Assembly: GCA_046347195.1 (NCBI GenBank)
Contig: JAXMGQ010000009.1
Location: forward strand, 58,740-122,739
Direction: 5' to 3'
DNA from: TMP-86 sp046347195
GTDB taxonomy: Bacteria; Pseudomonadota; Gammaproteobacteria; Steroidobacterales; Steroidobacteraceae
DNA: 64,000 nucleotides
The notes beneath the pieces are model-generated. The model was given only the letters and a program-made list of their open reading frames with translations. It did not search any database and was not told the DNA's origin. Shown here one piece after another: positions 18,856-27,412 of this stretch. The translations under genes were made by a program, and so were the position numbers. Each line of letters begins with the position of its first letter. Position 1 is the first letter of the stretch.

Positions 18856-18895
18856 CTTTCGAGATCATCTTGACCTGGACTGGGCGGCCACGACA

Positions 18896-18907
18896 CTTAC
18901 ATGTTAC
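18896..18907. promoter_or_regulatory. Operator-like site CTTACATGTTAC (regulon box)
   Basis: This matches 10 of 12 bases of the consensus and keeps the central ACATGT. It is 109 bp upstream of the exact box at 19005 in the gap before the TonB receptor gene. The spacing suggests tandem sites and possible DNA looping. Confidence 0.55.
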
Positions 18908-19004
18908 ATGCTTCAATCAAATCAGTGGGTTGTGAATAAATTGCCATATTTCCACTTCGGCGGCCTGTCAAATCGCCTGCGTGCGGCAGTTGCGCATCGC
19001 CTTT

Positions 19005-19016
19005 CTAACATGTTAG
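19005..19016. promoter_or_regulatory. Palindromic operator CTAACATGTTAG (box for the TonB receptor)
   Basis: This exact consensus box lies 33 bp upstream of the receptor start codon. With the two weaker sites it fills the 219-bp gap 18831-19049, which holds no gene. Confidence 0.82.
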
Positions 19017-19049
19017 TGTCGGCGAACATTGATGATAAGGGGGAGATCC

Positions 19050-21353
19050 ATGTCCACTCGACACTTGCTGGCCTCTGGCTGCGCGCTGATGGCCGGCGTT
19101 TTCAGTGTTCAATGCTTCGCGGCCGATGCCTCGACGGGCACCGAATCCTCGGATCGCTCTGCCCGCGACGTGCTGCAGGAAGTGGTGGTCACGGCGCAGC
19201 GGCGCAATGAATCCATGCAGACCACGGCCATCTCGGCCACGGTGCTGACCGGTGAAATGCTCGCGGACAAGGGCATCGTCAACCTGACCTCGGTCCAGCA
19301 AGCTGCGCCGGGCATCATCATCGCCGACTATGGCTCGGCCAACACCTTCAACATCCGCGGCATCGGCCAGGCGCGCGTGGACATCGACCTGCCCTCGGGC
19401 GTCGCCATCTATCGCGACGGCGTGCCGACACTGACCGGTTACTTCCAGAACGCGCCGTACTACGACATGGCCTCCCTGGAAGTGCTGCGCGGCCCGCAGG
19501 GCACCTTCGGTGGCAAGAGCGCCGCGGCCGGTGCGCTGTTCCTGCACACGCGCGACCCCGTGCTGTCGGAGACGAGCGCCGACCTCATGGCCGGATTCGG
19601 CAATTACAGTTATCTGGAGACCACCGGCGTGTTCAACATGCCGATCGGCAGCACCGCGGCGATCCGGGCGTCGATCCACATGGAATCGCGCGCCTCGCTG
19701 TACGACAGCATCCGCTCGAACCCCCTGCCGGGCGGGGCGGGCGCCGGGGGCGATTTCCACGGTGATGACAACCGCAAGATCCACAGTGGCCGCATCGGGG
19801 TGCTGTGGAGGCCGAACGATGCCTTCGAGGCCATCCTGAAGGTCGACCTCGACAAGCTGTACTTCGGTGCGCATATCTCTTCGGGACTGGACCCGGTGAC
19901 CGGCGTCGCCCAGGACATCCGCAACCCCATCGTCAACGGCCCTCACTACTACGAGGACCACGGTTATCGCACCTCGCTGAACCTGCATTACAAGCTGCCC
20001 AATGGCGTGACCATCGGTTCGCTGACGGGCTACTCCTATGTGTTCACGCATGCGGACTGGGACATCAACGGTGCGGATCCGAGGCCGTTCAGCCTGGCCA
20101 GCAAGGGGACCTTCAAGAACGCATCGGAGGAAATCAACTTCGTGTCGCCCAAGGATGGCAAGATCAACTGGGTGGCGGGCGTGTTCCTGCAGCGCTACGA
20201 GAACGACATCCCCGCCGACGGGTTCGGCTTCCTCACCAACAACACCACCAGTCCGTCCTACGTGACGCCCTGGAAGAAAAACGAGAACACGTATGCGGCC
20301 TTCGGCCAGGTGGGCTTCGTGTTCTCGCCGGAACTCGAGCTGCAGGTGGGCGCGCGCTGGGGTCATTACGACTTCGACCAGTTCACCCATTTCGTCATCG
20401 ACTTCTCGGCGCTGGGCGGAGGCCCCAACACCTCCTTCTTCGACCTGGAACCGCCTGACGGCACCAAGCAGCACTACAAGGAGAACTCCACCGACTGGAA
20501 GATCAACCTCAACTACCAGCCGAGCCCGGAACACTTCCTGTATGCCTCCATCGCCCGCGGACATTCACCGGGCAGCATCAACCTGGCCTCGCCCAGCTTC
20601 TTCGCGGACCGGGACCACGGCACCTACCAGCCGATGAAGGTGACGAACTTCGAGGTGGGCTGGAAGGCATCGTTCCTCGATCGGCACCTGCAGTCGCAGT
20701 TGAGCCTCTACTACCAGAAGTTCAAGAACTACCAGGCGGACTTCTCGCTGGCGGCGACGCCCGGGTTGCCGAGCAACACGACCCTGTTCCAGTTCCAGAA
20801 TGCGCTGACCGACAGCAAGATCTACGGCGCCGAGCTGGGGGTGCAGGCCAACGTCGCCGACTTCTCCTTCGACCTTGGCTTCTCCTACAACCACAGCAAG
20901 CTGGGCTCCTTCGGGGAGGTGGTGAACACCTTCGCCGGCGTGCCCGGCTTCGACCCCCGGCCCTCGGTGAACCTGGACGGGGCCAGCACACCGTTCTCTC
21001 CCAAGGTCACCACGGCGCTCGGCATCGCCTATCACGGCAACCTCTCCAATGGCTGGACGGTGACGCCGCGGATCGATCTGTCCTATCGCACGGATGCGTA
21101 TTCGCGTTTCTGGCAGAACGCAGCCACGCGGCTGCCGGGCTACACCCTGCTGAATGCGAACATCCGGTTCGCCAAGGACAGGAAGTTCTTCGAGATCTGG
21201 GGCACCAACCTGACCGACAAGGATTACATCGGTGCGAAGCAGAACGTGGACGGTGCGGGGCCCGACGCGCAGTTCCCGTACGCCCACATCACCGGCATCG
21301 TGTATGCCGGGCTTCCAAGGCTGTTCGGAGTGCGGGCCGGTACGTCCTTCTGA
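19050..21353 (+). CDS. TonB-dependent outer-membrane receptor
   Basis: This 767-residue outer-membrane transporter imports large or scarce ligands using the TonB/ExbBD energy system. After the signal peptide (ending QCFAAD) comes a TonB-box/plug start (LQEVVVTAQRRNESMQ), plug motifs (FNIRGIGQARVD, EVLRGPQGTFGG), and a long beta-barrel that ends in aromatic Phe as outer-membrane proteins do. ATG 19050 is preceded by GGGGGAG; an upstream TTG at 19029 is in frame but lacks such a site. It stands alone between an operator-rich gap and a strong hairpin. In this setting it probably imports an oligosaccharide released by the local hydrolases. No SusD partner is present, as expected outside Bacteroidota. 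Confidence 0.93.
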   Translation: MSTRHLLASGCALMAGVFSVQCFAADASTGTESSDRSARDVLQEVVVTAQRRNESMQTTAISATVLTGEMLADKGIVNLTSVQQAAPGIIIADYGSANTFNIRGIGQARVDIDLPSGVAIYRDGVPTLTGYFQNAPYYDMASLEVLRGPQGTFGGKSAAAGALFLHTRDPVLSETSADLMAGFGNYSYLETTGVFNMPIGSTAAIRASIHMESRASLYDSIRSNPLPGGAGAGGDFHGDDNRKIHSGRIGVLWRPNDAFEAILKVDLDKLYFGAHISSGLDPVTGVAQDIRNPIVNGPHYYEDHGYRTSLNLHYKLPNGVTIGSLTGYSYVFTHADWDINGADPRPFSLASKGTFKNASEEINFVSPKDGKINWVAGVFLQRYENDIPADGFGFLTNNTTSPSYVTPWKKNENTYAAFGQVGFVFSPELELQVGARWGHYDFDQFTHFVIDFSALGGGPNTSFFDLEPPDGTKQHYKENSTDWKINLNYQPSPEHFLYASIARGHSPGSINLASPSFFADRDHGTYQPMKVTNFEVGWKASFLDRHLQSQLSLYYQKFKNYQADFSLAATPGLPSNTTLFQFQNALTDSKIYGAELGVQANVADFSFDLGFSYNHSKLGSFGEVVNTFAGVPGFDPRPSVNLDGASTPFSPKVTTALGIAYHGNLSNGWTVTPRIDLSYRTDAYSRFWQNAATRLPGYTLLNANIRFAKDRKFFEIWGTNLTDKDYIGAKQNVDGAGPDAQFPYAHITGIVYAGLPRLFGVRAGTSF

Positions 21354-21373
21354 GGGCGCCGATGGCATGAATC

Positions 21374-21405
21374 GCGGCCCAGGCAGCGCAAGGTGCCTGG
21401 GCCGC
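21374..21405. terminator. Bidirectional hairpin terminator
   Basis: A perfect 12-bp stem (GCGGCCCAGGCA with its complement) and an 8-base loop sit in the 60-bp gap between the convergent receptor and DUF4185 genes. The flanking T-tract is weak. Confidence 0.6.
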
Positions 21406-21413
21406 CTCTCGTT

Positions 21414-23084
21414 TCAGGGCTTGATCCGCGTCCGCATCAGCACCACGCGGTAGGGATCCCAGGTCGACACGTTCCACAGCAGCTCGATCGTGCCGGCGCG
21501 ATCGGTGATCCACGGCTCGATGATGTTCGCGGCGTAGAAGAAGCCGTACTCCTTTGCTCGATAGAACGGTGTGCGCGTGTGCGAGGCGCAGGACGCCTCG
21601 CTGCAATCCGGGTGGTGCAGGGCGCCGCCGGGCCCGTATTGGCCCGCCGCGCGGCGGGTCTCGCCGGCGGCGATCACCGTCTGTGCCGGGGACCACGGCC
21701 CCCAGGGCTCATCGGCAGTGCGCATGCGGATGGCGCCATCCTCCATGTCGACCTCGCGGCACTCGTTGCCGGCGAAGAGCTGCAGCACGCCGCAGGCGGG
21801 TGCGAAGGGCAGCGGCAGGTCGGAACTCCCGCCACCATAGAGCATGACCCACTTGTGCAGGCGTCCGATCCACACCACCGACATCTGGTTGACGATGTCG
21901 TGCTGCTCTTCTGTCTGGGTGCCGGGTGATGAGTCGTCGAGATCCAGTGCGACGGCCTCGCTCTCGCGGCCGCTGAACTGCGGCACGCCGGCGCGAAGTC
22001 CGGTGAAGTAATGCATGCGCCACGTGGGCGTGCTTGCGGCCGGCAGGTCGGCGTAGCCGAAGTACAGGGGGAGGGAGTGTCCGTTCCGGCGGATGCCGGC
22101 AAAGCCGGGTCGTCCCCAGAGCAAGACCTTGCGGAAAGGACCGGCCGCCTCGGCGTTGCGGTAATCCGCGGCCGGCCCGCCGATCGATCGCGGATCGAAG
22201 CGCTGCACGGTGCGGGCCGTGGCGTTGATGAACCGGTTCGTCATCCAGCGGATGGAATCGTAGCGGGCGGGTTCATCCTGCCGGCGCGCGCCGAGGCGCA
22301 GCAACATCGCGACCCGCGACAGCCTCGACCGTTCGCTGCGATCCGTGCTTGCGCCCGCCACCACGCACAGGCCGCTGTGGGCGATCGCCCGGCCATCCTT
22401 GCCCGTCATCGTGTCGGCATGGCATCCCGGTATGCCATCGATGCAGGCGGTGGTGGCCCCGCCCTCCTCGGTGCAGGGCACGCCGGCGTATCCGAGGCCG
22501 GCATCGCAGGCCAGTCCCGATGTGCAATCCCGATCGGCCACGCACCCCTGCGGCTTGCCGAAACCGAACAGCGCGAATTCCGCGCGGCCGTTGCTGAAGC
22601 CGTGCAGCGGGGTCTTGCCCAGGTCCATGACCTGACCGGGATCGATGGCAGCGACCTCGTCCGTGCCCCCGAGCCGGGGCAGCACGGGATGCGGCAGGTG
22701 ATCGCGATCGATGCCCGCGCCGTCCTTCCAGGCCGAGAGCGACAGGGTGCCCCAGGTGTCATCGAAGCGGCCGGCGGTCGATGGCTGGATCGGCGAGTAG
22801 CTTTCCGTCGCCCAACTGTCACCGAACAGGAAGACGATCTCTCCCGCGTGCTGGTAACTGAATCCAAGGTCGGTGCCATAGAAGTGAAGCGCGCGGGGTG
22901 AACGGTTGGCCTCATCCAGCGGCGCATCGTGGCCGAGGAAGGGACCGAGGTATTCCGTGGACAGGATGGTGGGAGCTGCGCGCGCCGTGGCTGCGAACAC
23001 GACGGTCGCGCACAATGCCGTTACGCAGGACAACGGTGTCACCGAGGCTGGGTGGGCAGCGCCGTGCGGATGGCGATGGGACAT
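21414..23084 (-). CDS. Secreted DUF4185 (GH183-type) protein
   Basis: This 556-residue secreted protein has DUF4185 features: FYGTDLGFSYQHAGEIVFLFGDSW near the mature N-terminus, then YFGYADLP, KWVMLYGGGSSDLP and RMRTADEPWGPWSPAQ. DUF4185 corresponds to CAZy GH183, whose known activity is endo-acting on D-arabinofuranan. A Cys-rich insert (CVADRDCTSGLACDAG) suggests disulfides and an extracytoplasmic location. I chose ATG 23084 (MSHRHPHG) because GGGAG lies about nine bases upstream and a signal sequence ending TARAA follows; a TTG further upstream is unlikely. It is divergent from the enolase-superfamily genes across box 6 and paralogous to the gene ending at 29285. The family is fairly firm; the activity is inferred from the family. 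Confidence 0.82.
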   Translation of the reverse strand: MSHRHPHGAAHPASVTPLSCVTALCATVVFAATARAAPTILSTEYLGPFLGHDAPLDEANRSPRALHFYGTDLGFSYQHAGEIVFLFGDSWATESYSPIQPSTAGRFDDTWGTLSLSAWKDGAGIDRDHLPHPVLPRLGGTDEVAAIDPGQVMDLGKTPLHGFSNGRAEFALFGFGKPQGCVADRDCTSGLACDAGLGYAGVPCTEEGGATTACIDGIPGCHADTMTGKDGRAIAHSGLCVVAGASTDRSERSRLSRVAMLLRLGARRQDEPARYDSIRWMTNRFINATARTVQRFDPRSIGGPAADYRNAEAAGPFRKVLLWGRPGFAGIRRNGHSLPLYFGYADLPAASTPTWRMHYFTGLRAGVPQFSGRESEAVALDLDDSSPGTQTEEQHDIVNQMSVVWIGRLHKWVMLYGGGSSDLPLPFAPACGVLQLFAGNECREVDMEDGAIRMRTADEPWGPWSPAQTVIAAGETRRAAGQYGPGGALHHPDCSEASCASHTRTPFYRAKEYGFFYAANIIEPWITDRAGTIELLWNVSTWDPYRVVLMRTRIKP

Positions 23085-23124
23085 GGCGATACACTCCCGG
23101 CAGCGTTGGTTGCGATGGCTCAAT

Positions 23125-23136
23125 CTAACATGTTAG
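23125..23136. promoter_or_regulatory. Palindromic operator CTAACATGTTAG (regulon box 6)
   Basis: This exact palindrome lies in the short gap between the DUF4185 gene (start 23084, minus) and the enolase-superfamily pair (start 23147, plus), only 10 bp before the latter. Confidence 0.82.
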
Positions 23137-23146
23137 TGTGATTTGC

Positions 23147-24100
23147 ATGACGTTGACATGCAGCGTAACGACGGCCGCGGGCGAACCGCCGGGACACCCG
23201 GCGCGAGTCCGGGTCGAACTGCGCCATGAAGACGGTGCAAGCGGGGTGTCGTTCACGCACCCGTCCGCGGCGTCGCGGGTCGACACGCTGGCGCGCGAAG
23301 TGCTGGCGTCGGCCGATCCGCGCGGCGTCACTTCCCTGTTCGACCAGCTCCTGTCGGCCGAGTCCGCTCTCGGTGGCGGCAGCCATGCCAGCGCCGCGCT
23401 GGATGTTGCCCTGTGGAACCTGCTCGCGCAGCGACGCTCGGAGCCGCTGTGGAAATGCCTGGGCGGCAGTGAGCCGCGGGCGCAGGCCTACGTCACGGTG
23501 CCCTCGGAGTGCAGCACGGATCCGGTGCTGGATCGCTGGTGCAAGCGCATCGGCCTCGAGTCGGGCATTCGCGGCGTCAAGCTCGAGGCAACGGCAGATG
23601 CGCAATCCGACCAGCGCCGGTTGGCGCGGATCGCCGCGGCGATGCCGGCAGGGGACCGCCCGGTGGCGCTGATGCTCGACTTCGGCGGACGGTTCACGGC
23701 CAAGGAGTGTGAACGACGCATCGCGTGCATTGAACGGGAGCTGGAGCTCGCGTTCGTGGAGGCGCCCGCGCTTGCGGGGGATTTCCTGGGCTGTCATCGC
23801 GTGGGCCGCGCGGTCAAGGCATCGGTGTGCTCGCCCCCCGGCATGGATGCCGGCAGCGGATGGCTGGGTTACTTCGACGCCCATGCCGTCGATGTGGTGC
23901 AGCTGGATCTCGAGACCATGGGATTGAGCGGCGCGCTGCGCATCGCAGATGCCGCCTATGCCTTCGAACTGCCGGTGACGGTCGCCTACTATCCCGGCAA
24001 TCTCGGCGTGCACCTGTCAGGAGCGCTGCCGTACTTCATGAACGTGGAAGTCGATGGATTGCGGCCGGGCATGGCCGGGCAGGGCATGGTGCGCGCGTGA
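23147..24100 (+). CDS. Divergent enolase-superfamily protein, active-site residues incomplete
   Basis: This protein of about 317 residues has mandelate-racemase/enolase barrel topology: SHASAALDVALWNLLAQ, EPLWKCLGG, then strand motifs. The expected Lys-x-Lys pair reads VKLEA, so the second lysine is lost. The first metal ligand region is LMLDFGGR and the second LAFVEAPA, but the third Gly-Glu motif is replaced by KASVCSPPG. A functional dehydratase or racemase therefore looks unlikely unless the chemistry is altered. ATG 23147 is used; GTG 23138, directly behind the operator, is possible. Its stop overlaps the GTG of the next gene, which encodes an intact relative, so the two may work as unequal partners. 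It is also shorter than the usual ~380 residues. Confidence 0.72.
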   Translation: MTLTCSVTTAAGEPPGHPARVRVELRHEDGASGVSFTHPSAASRVDTLAREVLASADPRGVTSLFDQLLSAESALGGGSHASAALDVALWNLLAQRRSEPLWKCLGGSEPRAQAYVTVPSECSTDPVLDRWCKRIGLESGIRGVKLEATADAQSDQRRLARIAAAMPAGDRPVALMLDFGGRFTAKECERRIACIERELELAFVEAPALAGDFLGCHRVGRAVKASVCSPPGMDAGSGWLGYFDAHAVDVVQLDLETMGLSGALRIADAAYAFELPVTVAYYPGNLGVHLSGALPYFMNVEVDGLRPGMAGQGMVRA

Positions 24101-25263
24101 AGATCACCGGCTACCGGACTGAAGCCTACCTGATGCGCATGGACCGGCTCATCGGCGATGCCAACCTGCCCGAAGGCGTGGATCTCATGCCAGGCTCGGT
24201 GCTGTTCCTCGAGACCGATGCGAACCTGACCGGCATCTCGCTCGGCTATGGCGGTGACCTGCCGCCGTGGATGTTCGAGGCTGTGGAGGGGCGTGATCCG
24301 CGCGAGGTGCTGGCGCACTGGAGCCGGCTGAACGACCTGCTGCACAAGGGCGGGAATCGCGGCGCGGCGACCCTCGCGTTGAGCGCACTGGACATGGCGC
24401 TGTGGGATCTCAAGGCCAAGGCCGCCGGCGAGCCGCTGTGGCGGCTGCTCGGCGCGCGTGATGGGCGGGTGCCCGCCTATGCGAGCGGCCTGGACTATCC
24501 GCTGTCGGATGATGAGCTGTTCGCCTTCTACCATCGCATGGCCCTGCAGGGCATCCATGCCGGCAAGCTCAAGGTGGGGCTGGACTCCGAGGCTGACCTC
24601 AGGCGGCTGGGCATCATGCAGGAGGCGCTGGCCGCGAGCGGCAAGGCTCCGCAGCTGATGGTGGATGCCAATGAATACTGGTCGGCCAAGGAGGCCGTGC
24701 GGCAGATCCGTCGCCTGGAGGAGAAGTTCGAGCTCACCTGGGTTGAAGAGCCGGCACGCCGCTGGGATTACGATGGCCTCAAGTTGGTGTCGCAGCAGGT
24801 GCGCGCCGCAGTGGCGACGGGTGAGAACCTGCAGAGCGTCGCGGACCTGTATCCGCTGGTGTCGGAGCAGGCGGTGGACGTGATCAACGTGTCGACCAAT
24901 CATTCGGGTGTGACCGGCTGCCGGCAGATCGCGCACCTGGCCCACGTGTACTCGATCCCGGTCACCATGAACAACGCGCAGGCGAACTACATGGCGCACG
25001 TGGCGGCGGCGCTTCCCACCCACTGGATGATGGAAATCGCCGACCCGGGGCGCGAGCACTGCCTGCGGTTCGACAACCATGTCGAGGACGGCTGCATCGT
25101 GCTCGGCGACTCGCCGGGGTTCGGGATCGAGGTGGATCGCGTGCGGCTCGAGGCGCTGCAACGTTCGCCGCCCACGGGGCAGGGCCGTTTCCCGTTTCCA
25201 CGTGGCGAGGGAGCGGGCTTGCGCGTGACGCCCCCGGCGAAGGGCAAGCTCCCCTGGCGATGA
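24097..25263 (+). CDS. Mandelate racemase/enolase-superfamily sugar-acid dehydratase
   Basis: This 388-residue enolase-superfamily enzyme has all expected motifs: AGKLKVG (Lys-x-Lys base), LMVDANEYW (first metal Asp), LTWVEEPA (second Glu) and VATGENL (third Glu). Family members dehydrate aldonic acids such as arabinonate, galactonate and fuconate to 2-keto-3-deoxy acids. GTG 24097 overlaps the stop of the divergent relative upstream (GTGA). The last ~25 residues (PFPRGEGAGLR and following) look like a low-complexity extension. The next gene is convergent, 15 bp away. In this locus a D-arabinonate-type substrate is attractive but not shown. Confidence 0.87.
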   Translation: MKITGYRTEAYLMRMDRLIGDANLPEGVDLMPGSVLFLETDANLTGISLGYGGDLPPWMFEAVEGRDPREVLAHWSRLNDLLHKGGNRGAATLALSALDMALWDLKAKAAGEPLWRLLGARDGRVPAYASGLDYPLSDDELFAFYHRMALQGIHAGKLKVGLDSEADLRRLGIMQEALAASGKAPQLMVDANEYWSAKEAVRQIRRLEEKFELTWVEEPARRWDYDGLKLVSQQVRAAVATGENLQSVADLYPLVSEQAVDVINVSTNHSGVTGCRQIAHLAHVYSIPVTMNNAQANYMAHVAAALPTHWMMEIADPGREHCLRFDNHVEDGCIVLGDSPGFGIEVDRVRLEALQRSPPTGQGRFPFPRGEGAGLRVTPPAKGKLPWR

Positions 25264-25278
25264 AGCTGGCGGATTGCG

Positions 25279-26268
25279 TCAGCCGCCGAGGAAGCGCGCG
25301 ACTTCCGCGTCGATGAACGCGGTGTCGGCCTCGCTGATCGCGGCGGCCGCAGCATGGCCTTCGATGGAAGGAATCTCGACGAAGCGGGCGTTCGCCATAC
25401 CGTCGGCGACAGCGCGCACCGCCTCGCTGGGGTTATAGAGGTCCAGGGGCGGCGCCATCAGCAGCGCCGGCGCACGGAGGCGGGCCAGCGCATCGCGCCG
25501 GTCCCTGCAGCCAGGCGTTCCTCCCAGGTCGTGCGCATCGTACGCCCAGCTCTGATACACCCAGTCGATGGCGCGAATGCCGGTTGACCGGCAGGCGCGC
25601 GCGCGTGCGGCGATCTCCGCGCGCACATCGCCGCGAACGGCGGCCGGCGTGCGGGGCGCGATCACCTGCATCAGCGCGGCCCAGCAGTCCCAGCCCGCCG
25701 TGGAATTCTCATCCGCCCAGTCCGCAGGGTGCATGAGGGCGCAGCGGCCCGCTTCGTTGATCGCCACCGTCCAGGGTGTCGTGCAGGCCGGCGCCGTCAG
25801 CGCGACCACCTTGCCGATGATCGAGGGATGCGACACTGCCCACTGCAAGGCCTGCATGCCACCCATCGAGGCACCGACCACGGCAGCTACTGATTCGATG
25901 CCCAGGTGCTGCAGCAGCCGATGCTGGCTCTCCACCATGTCGCGGATGGTGAAGCGGGGGAACGCCAGGCCCGGTTGGGTCCGGCTGTTGCTCGGCGAGC
26001 TCGACAGTCCATTGCCCAGCGCATCCACGCACAGCACGCAGTACCGATCGGTATCGAGCGCGCGACCGGGTCCGATCCAGGGATCCAGCCGATGATGGGT
26101 GCTGCCGATGGCGGTCAGGCACAAGAGGAAGCGCTCGCCGCGGCCATGGCGCACGAAGGACACCATGCAGTCCTTCAGCACCTCGCCGCTCGCAAGCAAC
26201 AGGTCGCCGAGGCTCGCGGATTCGTGCGGCCGGTCGATCCATCCGGGCTGCAGGGGCGGGTGATTCAC
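25279..26268 (-). CDS. Alpha/beta hydrolase of the homoserine O-acetyltransferase (MetX) type
   Basis: This 329-residue alpha/beta-hydrolase has a nucleophile elbow GASMGGMQALQWAVSHP, the MetX-type pattern. A plausible acid lies in PPLDLYNPSE and a histidine in SIEGHAAAA. Related proteins transfer acetyl or succinyl groups or simply hydrolyse esters. GTG 26268 overlaps the stop of the small dehydrogenase remnant (GTGA), making it the last gene of the minus-strand sugar-acid operon that begins at 30943. There is no signal peptide. A role in removing acyl groups from the imported sugar is possible; methionine biosynthesis is less likely in this context. Confidence 0.78.
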   Translation of the reverse strand: MNHPPLQPGWIDRPHESASLGDLLLASGEVLKDCMVSFVRHGRGERFLLCLTAIGSTHHRLDPWIGPGRALDTDRYCVLCVDALGNGLSSSPSNSRTQPGLAFPRFTIRDMVESQHRLLQHLGIESVAAVVGASMGGMQALQWAVSHPSIIGKVVALTAPACTTPWTVAINEAGRCALMHPADWADENSTAGWDCWAALMQVIAPRTPAAVRGDVRAEIAARARACRSTGIRAIDWVYQSWAYDAHDLGGTPGCRDRRDALARLRAPALLMAPPLDLYNPSEAVRAVADGMANARFVEIPSIEGHAAAAAISEADTAFIDAEVARFLGG

Positions 26269-26600
26269 GGGTCGAGGGTGATGACGGTGCGGATGGCGGA
26301 GCGGTCGCGCAGCGCCTGCATGCCTTCGTTGATCCCATCCAGCGTGATGCGCCGCGTGATGAGTTCGTCCAGCTTCAGGCGGCCCTCACCGACGGCATCG
26401 ACGATGCCCGCACCCTCGTGGCCGAGTACCGCCGGCAGGGGCTGGGGCACCGCGCCGGTGACGACCTCGAGATCGGTGTGGCACAGGCCGCTGGCGGCCA
26501 TCCGCACCAGCACCTGGTCGGGGCCCGGCGCGGCGAGCCGGGCTTGCTCCATCCGCAGCGGGGAATTCAGTTCGCGCAGAACAGCGGCACGAAACTCCAC
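26265..26600 (-). pseudogene. Zinc alcohol dehydrogenase remnant with internal in-frame deletion
   Basis: The 111-residue frame joins the first ~70 residues of a zinc-dependent alcohol dehydrogenase (APGPDQVLVRMAASGLCHTDLEVVTG, then LGHEGAGIVDAVG) directly to the last ~40 residues (GRLKLDELITRRITLDGINEGMQAL). Roughly 250 residues holding the Rossmann domain and structural zinc site are absent, although the reading frame is kept. GTG 26600 begins 7 bp after the SDR stop, and its stop overlaps the next start, so coupling through the operon survives. As an enzyme it should be dead; it may persist to couple translation. A similar full-length gene presumably existed here. Confidence 0.75.
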
Positions 26601-26607
26601 CGGTTTC

Positions 26608-27372
26608 TCAGGCCGTGAAGCCGCCATCGACGACCAGCGTGGCGCCCGTGATGTAGGAGGCTTCATCGCTGGCCAGGAACAGGATGGCGGCGGCGATCTC
26701 CTCCGGCTTGCCGAAGCGCTTGATGAGGCATCGCGGCTCGACGACGGCGCGGATGGTTTCCTCGCGCGTGAGCTTGATCTCGTCCATGGCATCCTGCAGC
26801 GCCGGTGTGTCGGTGAACCCCGGGCACACACAGTTCACGCGGATGTGCTGTCCCGCGAGGTCCATGGCCATCGACTTCGACATTTCTACCACCGCCGCCT
26901 TGGTTGCGTTGTAGGTCATCCAGTTGGGCATCGCGACCAGGCCGTTGATGGAGGCAACGTTGACGATGGCGCCGGACCCTTGTTTTGCCATCTGCGCCGC
27001 CGCACGCTGCGAGCAGCTCGCGGTGCCGTGGACGTTGACCGACCAGCATTGATCCCAGTCGGCCCGGGTGCAGTCCTCCACCCGCCGGTGGTGGAAGGTG
27101 GCGGCGTTGTTGACCAGGATGTCCACGCGCTTCCAGCGCTCCAGGGTCCGGGCGAACATCTCGGCCACCTGCGCATCGTTGGAGACATCGGCGGCGATGC
27201 CGATGGCCTGCCCGCCGGCGCCGTTGATCTCGGCGGCCACAGCCGCCGCGCGCGCGGCGTCACGGTCGCCCACGGTGACGCGCGCACCCTCGCGGGCGAA
27301 TCTCAGCGCGGCCGCCCGGCCGATCCCTGAGCCTGCGCCGGTGACGATGGCGATCTTGTTGTCCAGGCGCAT
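26608..27372 (-). CDS. Short-chain dehydrogenase/reductase (candidate sugar 1-dehydrogenase)
   Basis: This 254-residue classical SDR has the cofactor loop TGAGSGIG near residue 12, NNAA near 90, catalytic Ser in NVASING and YNATK. It ends with the family tail ITGATLVVDGGF. An Asp after the second strand (VGDRDAAR) favours NAD over NADP. SDRs with this layout oxidise aldoses to lactones in oxidative pentose and hexose pathways. The neighbouring SMP-30 lactonase gene 40 bp upstream supports a dehydrogenase-then-lactonase pair, and the enolase-type dehydratases would act next. The substrate is not determined. Confidence 0.88.
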   Translation of the reverse strand: MRLDNKIAIVTGAGSGIGRAAALRFAREGARVTVGDRDAARAAAVAAEINGAGGQAIGIAADVSNDAQVAEMFARTLERWKRVDILVNNAATFHHRRVEDCTRADWDQCWSVNVHGTASCSQRAAAQMAKQGSGAIVNVASINGLVAMPNWMTYNATKAAVVEMSKSMAMDLAGQHIRVNCVCPGFTDTPALQDAMDEIKLTREETIRAVVEPRCLIKRFGKPEEIAAAILFLASDEASYITGATLVVDGGFTA

Positions 27373-27412
27373 GGGGCCTCCTCGGGTGTTGCGTTCGGTC
27401 GTGGCCGGCCGT

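Noticed and set aside
25279..26268. Methionine biosynthesis gene metX
   Set aside because: The fold matches the family, but it lies at the end of a sugar-acid operon without other methionine genes, so I give only the family.
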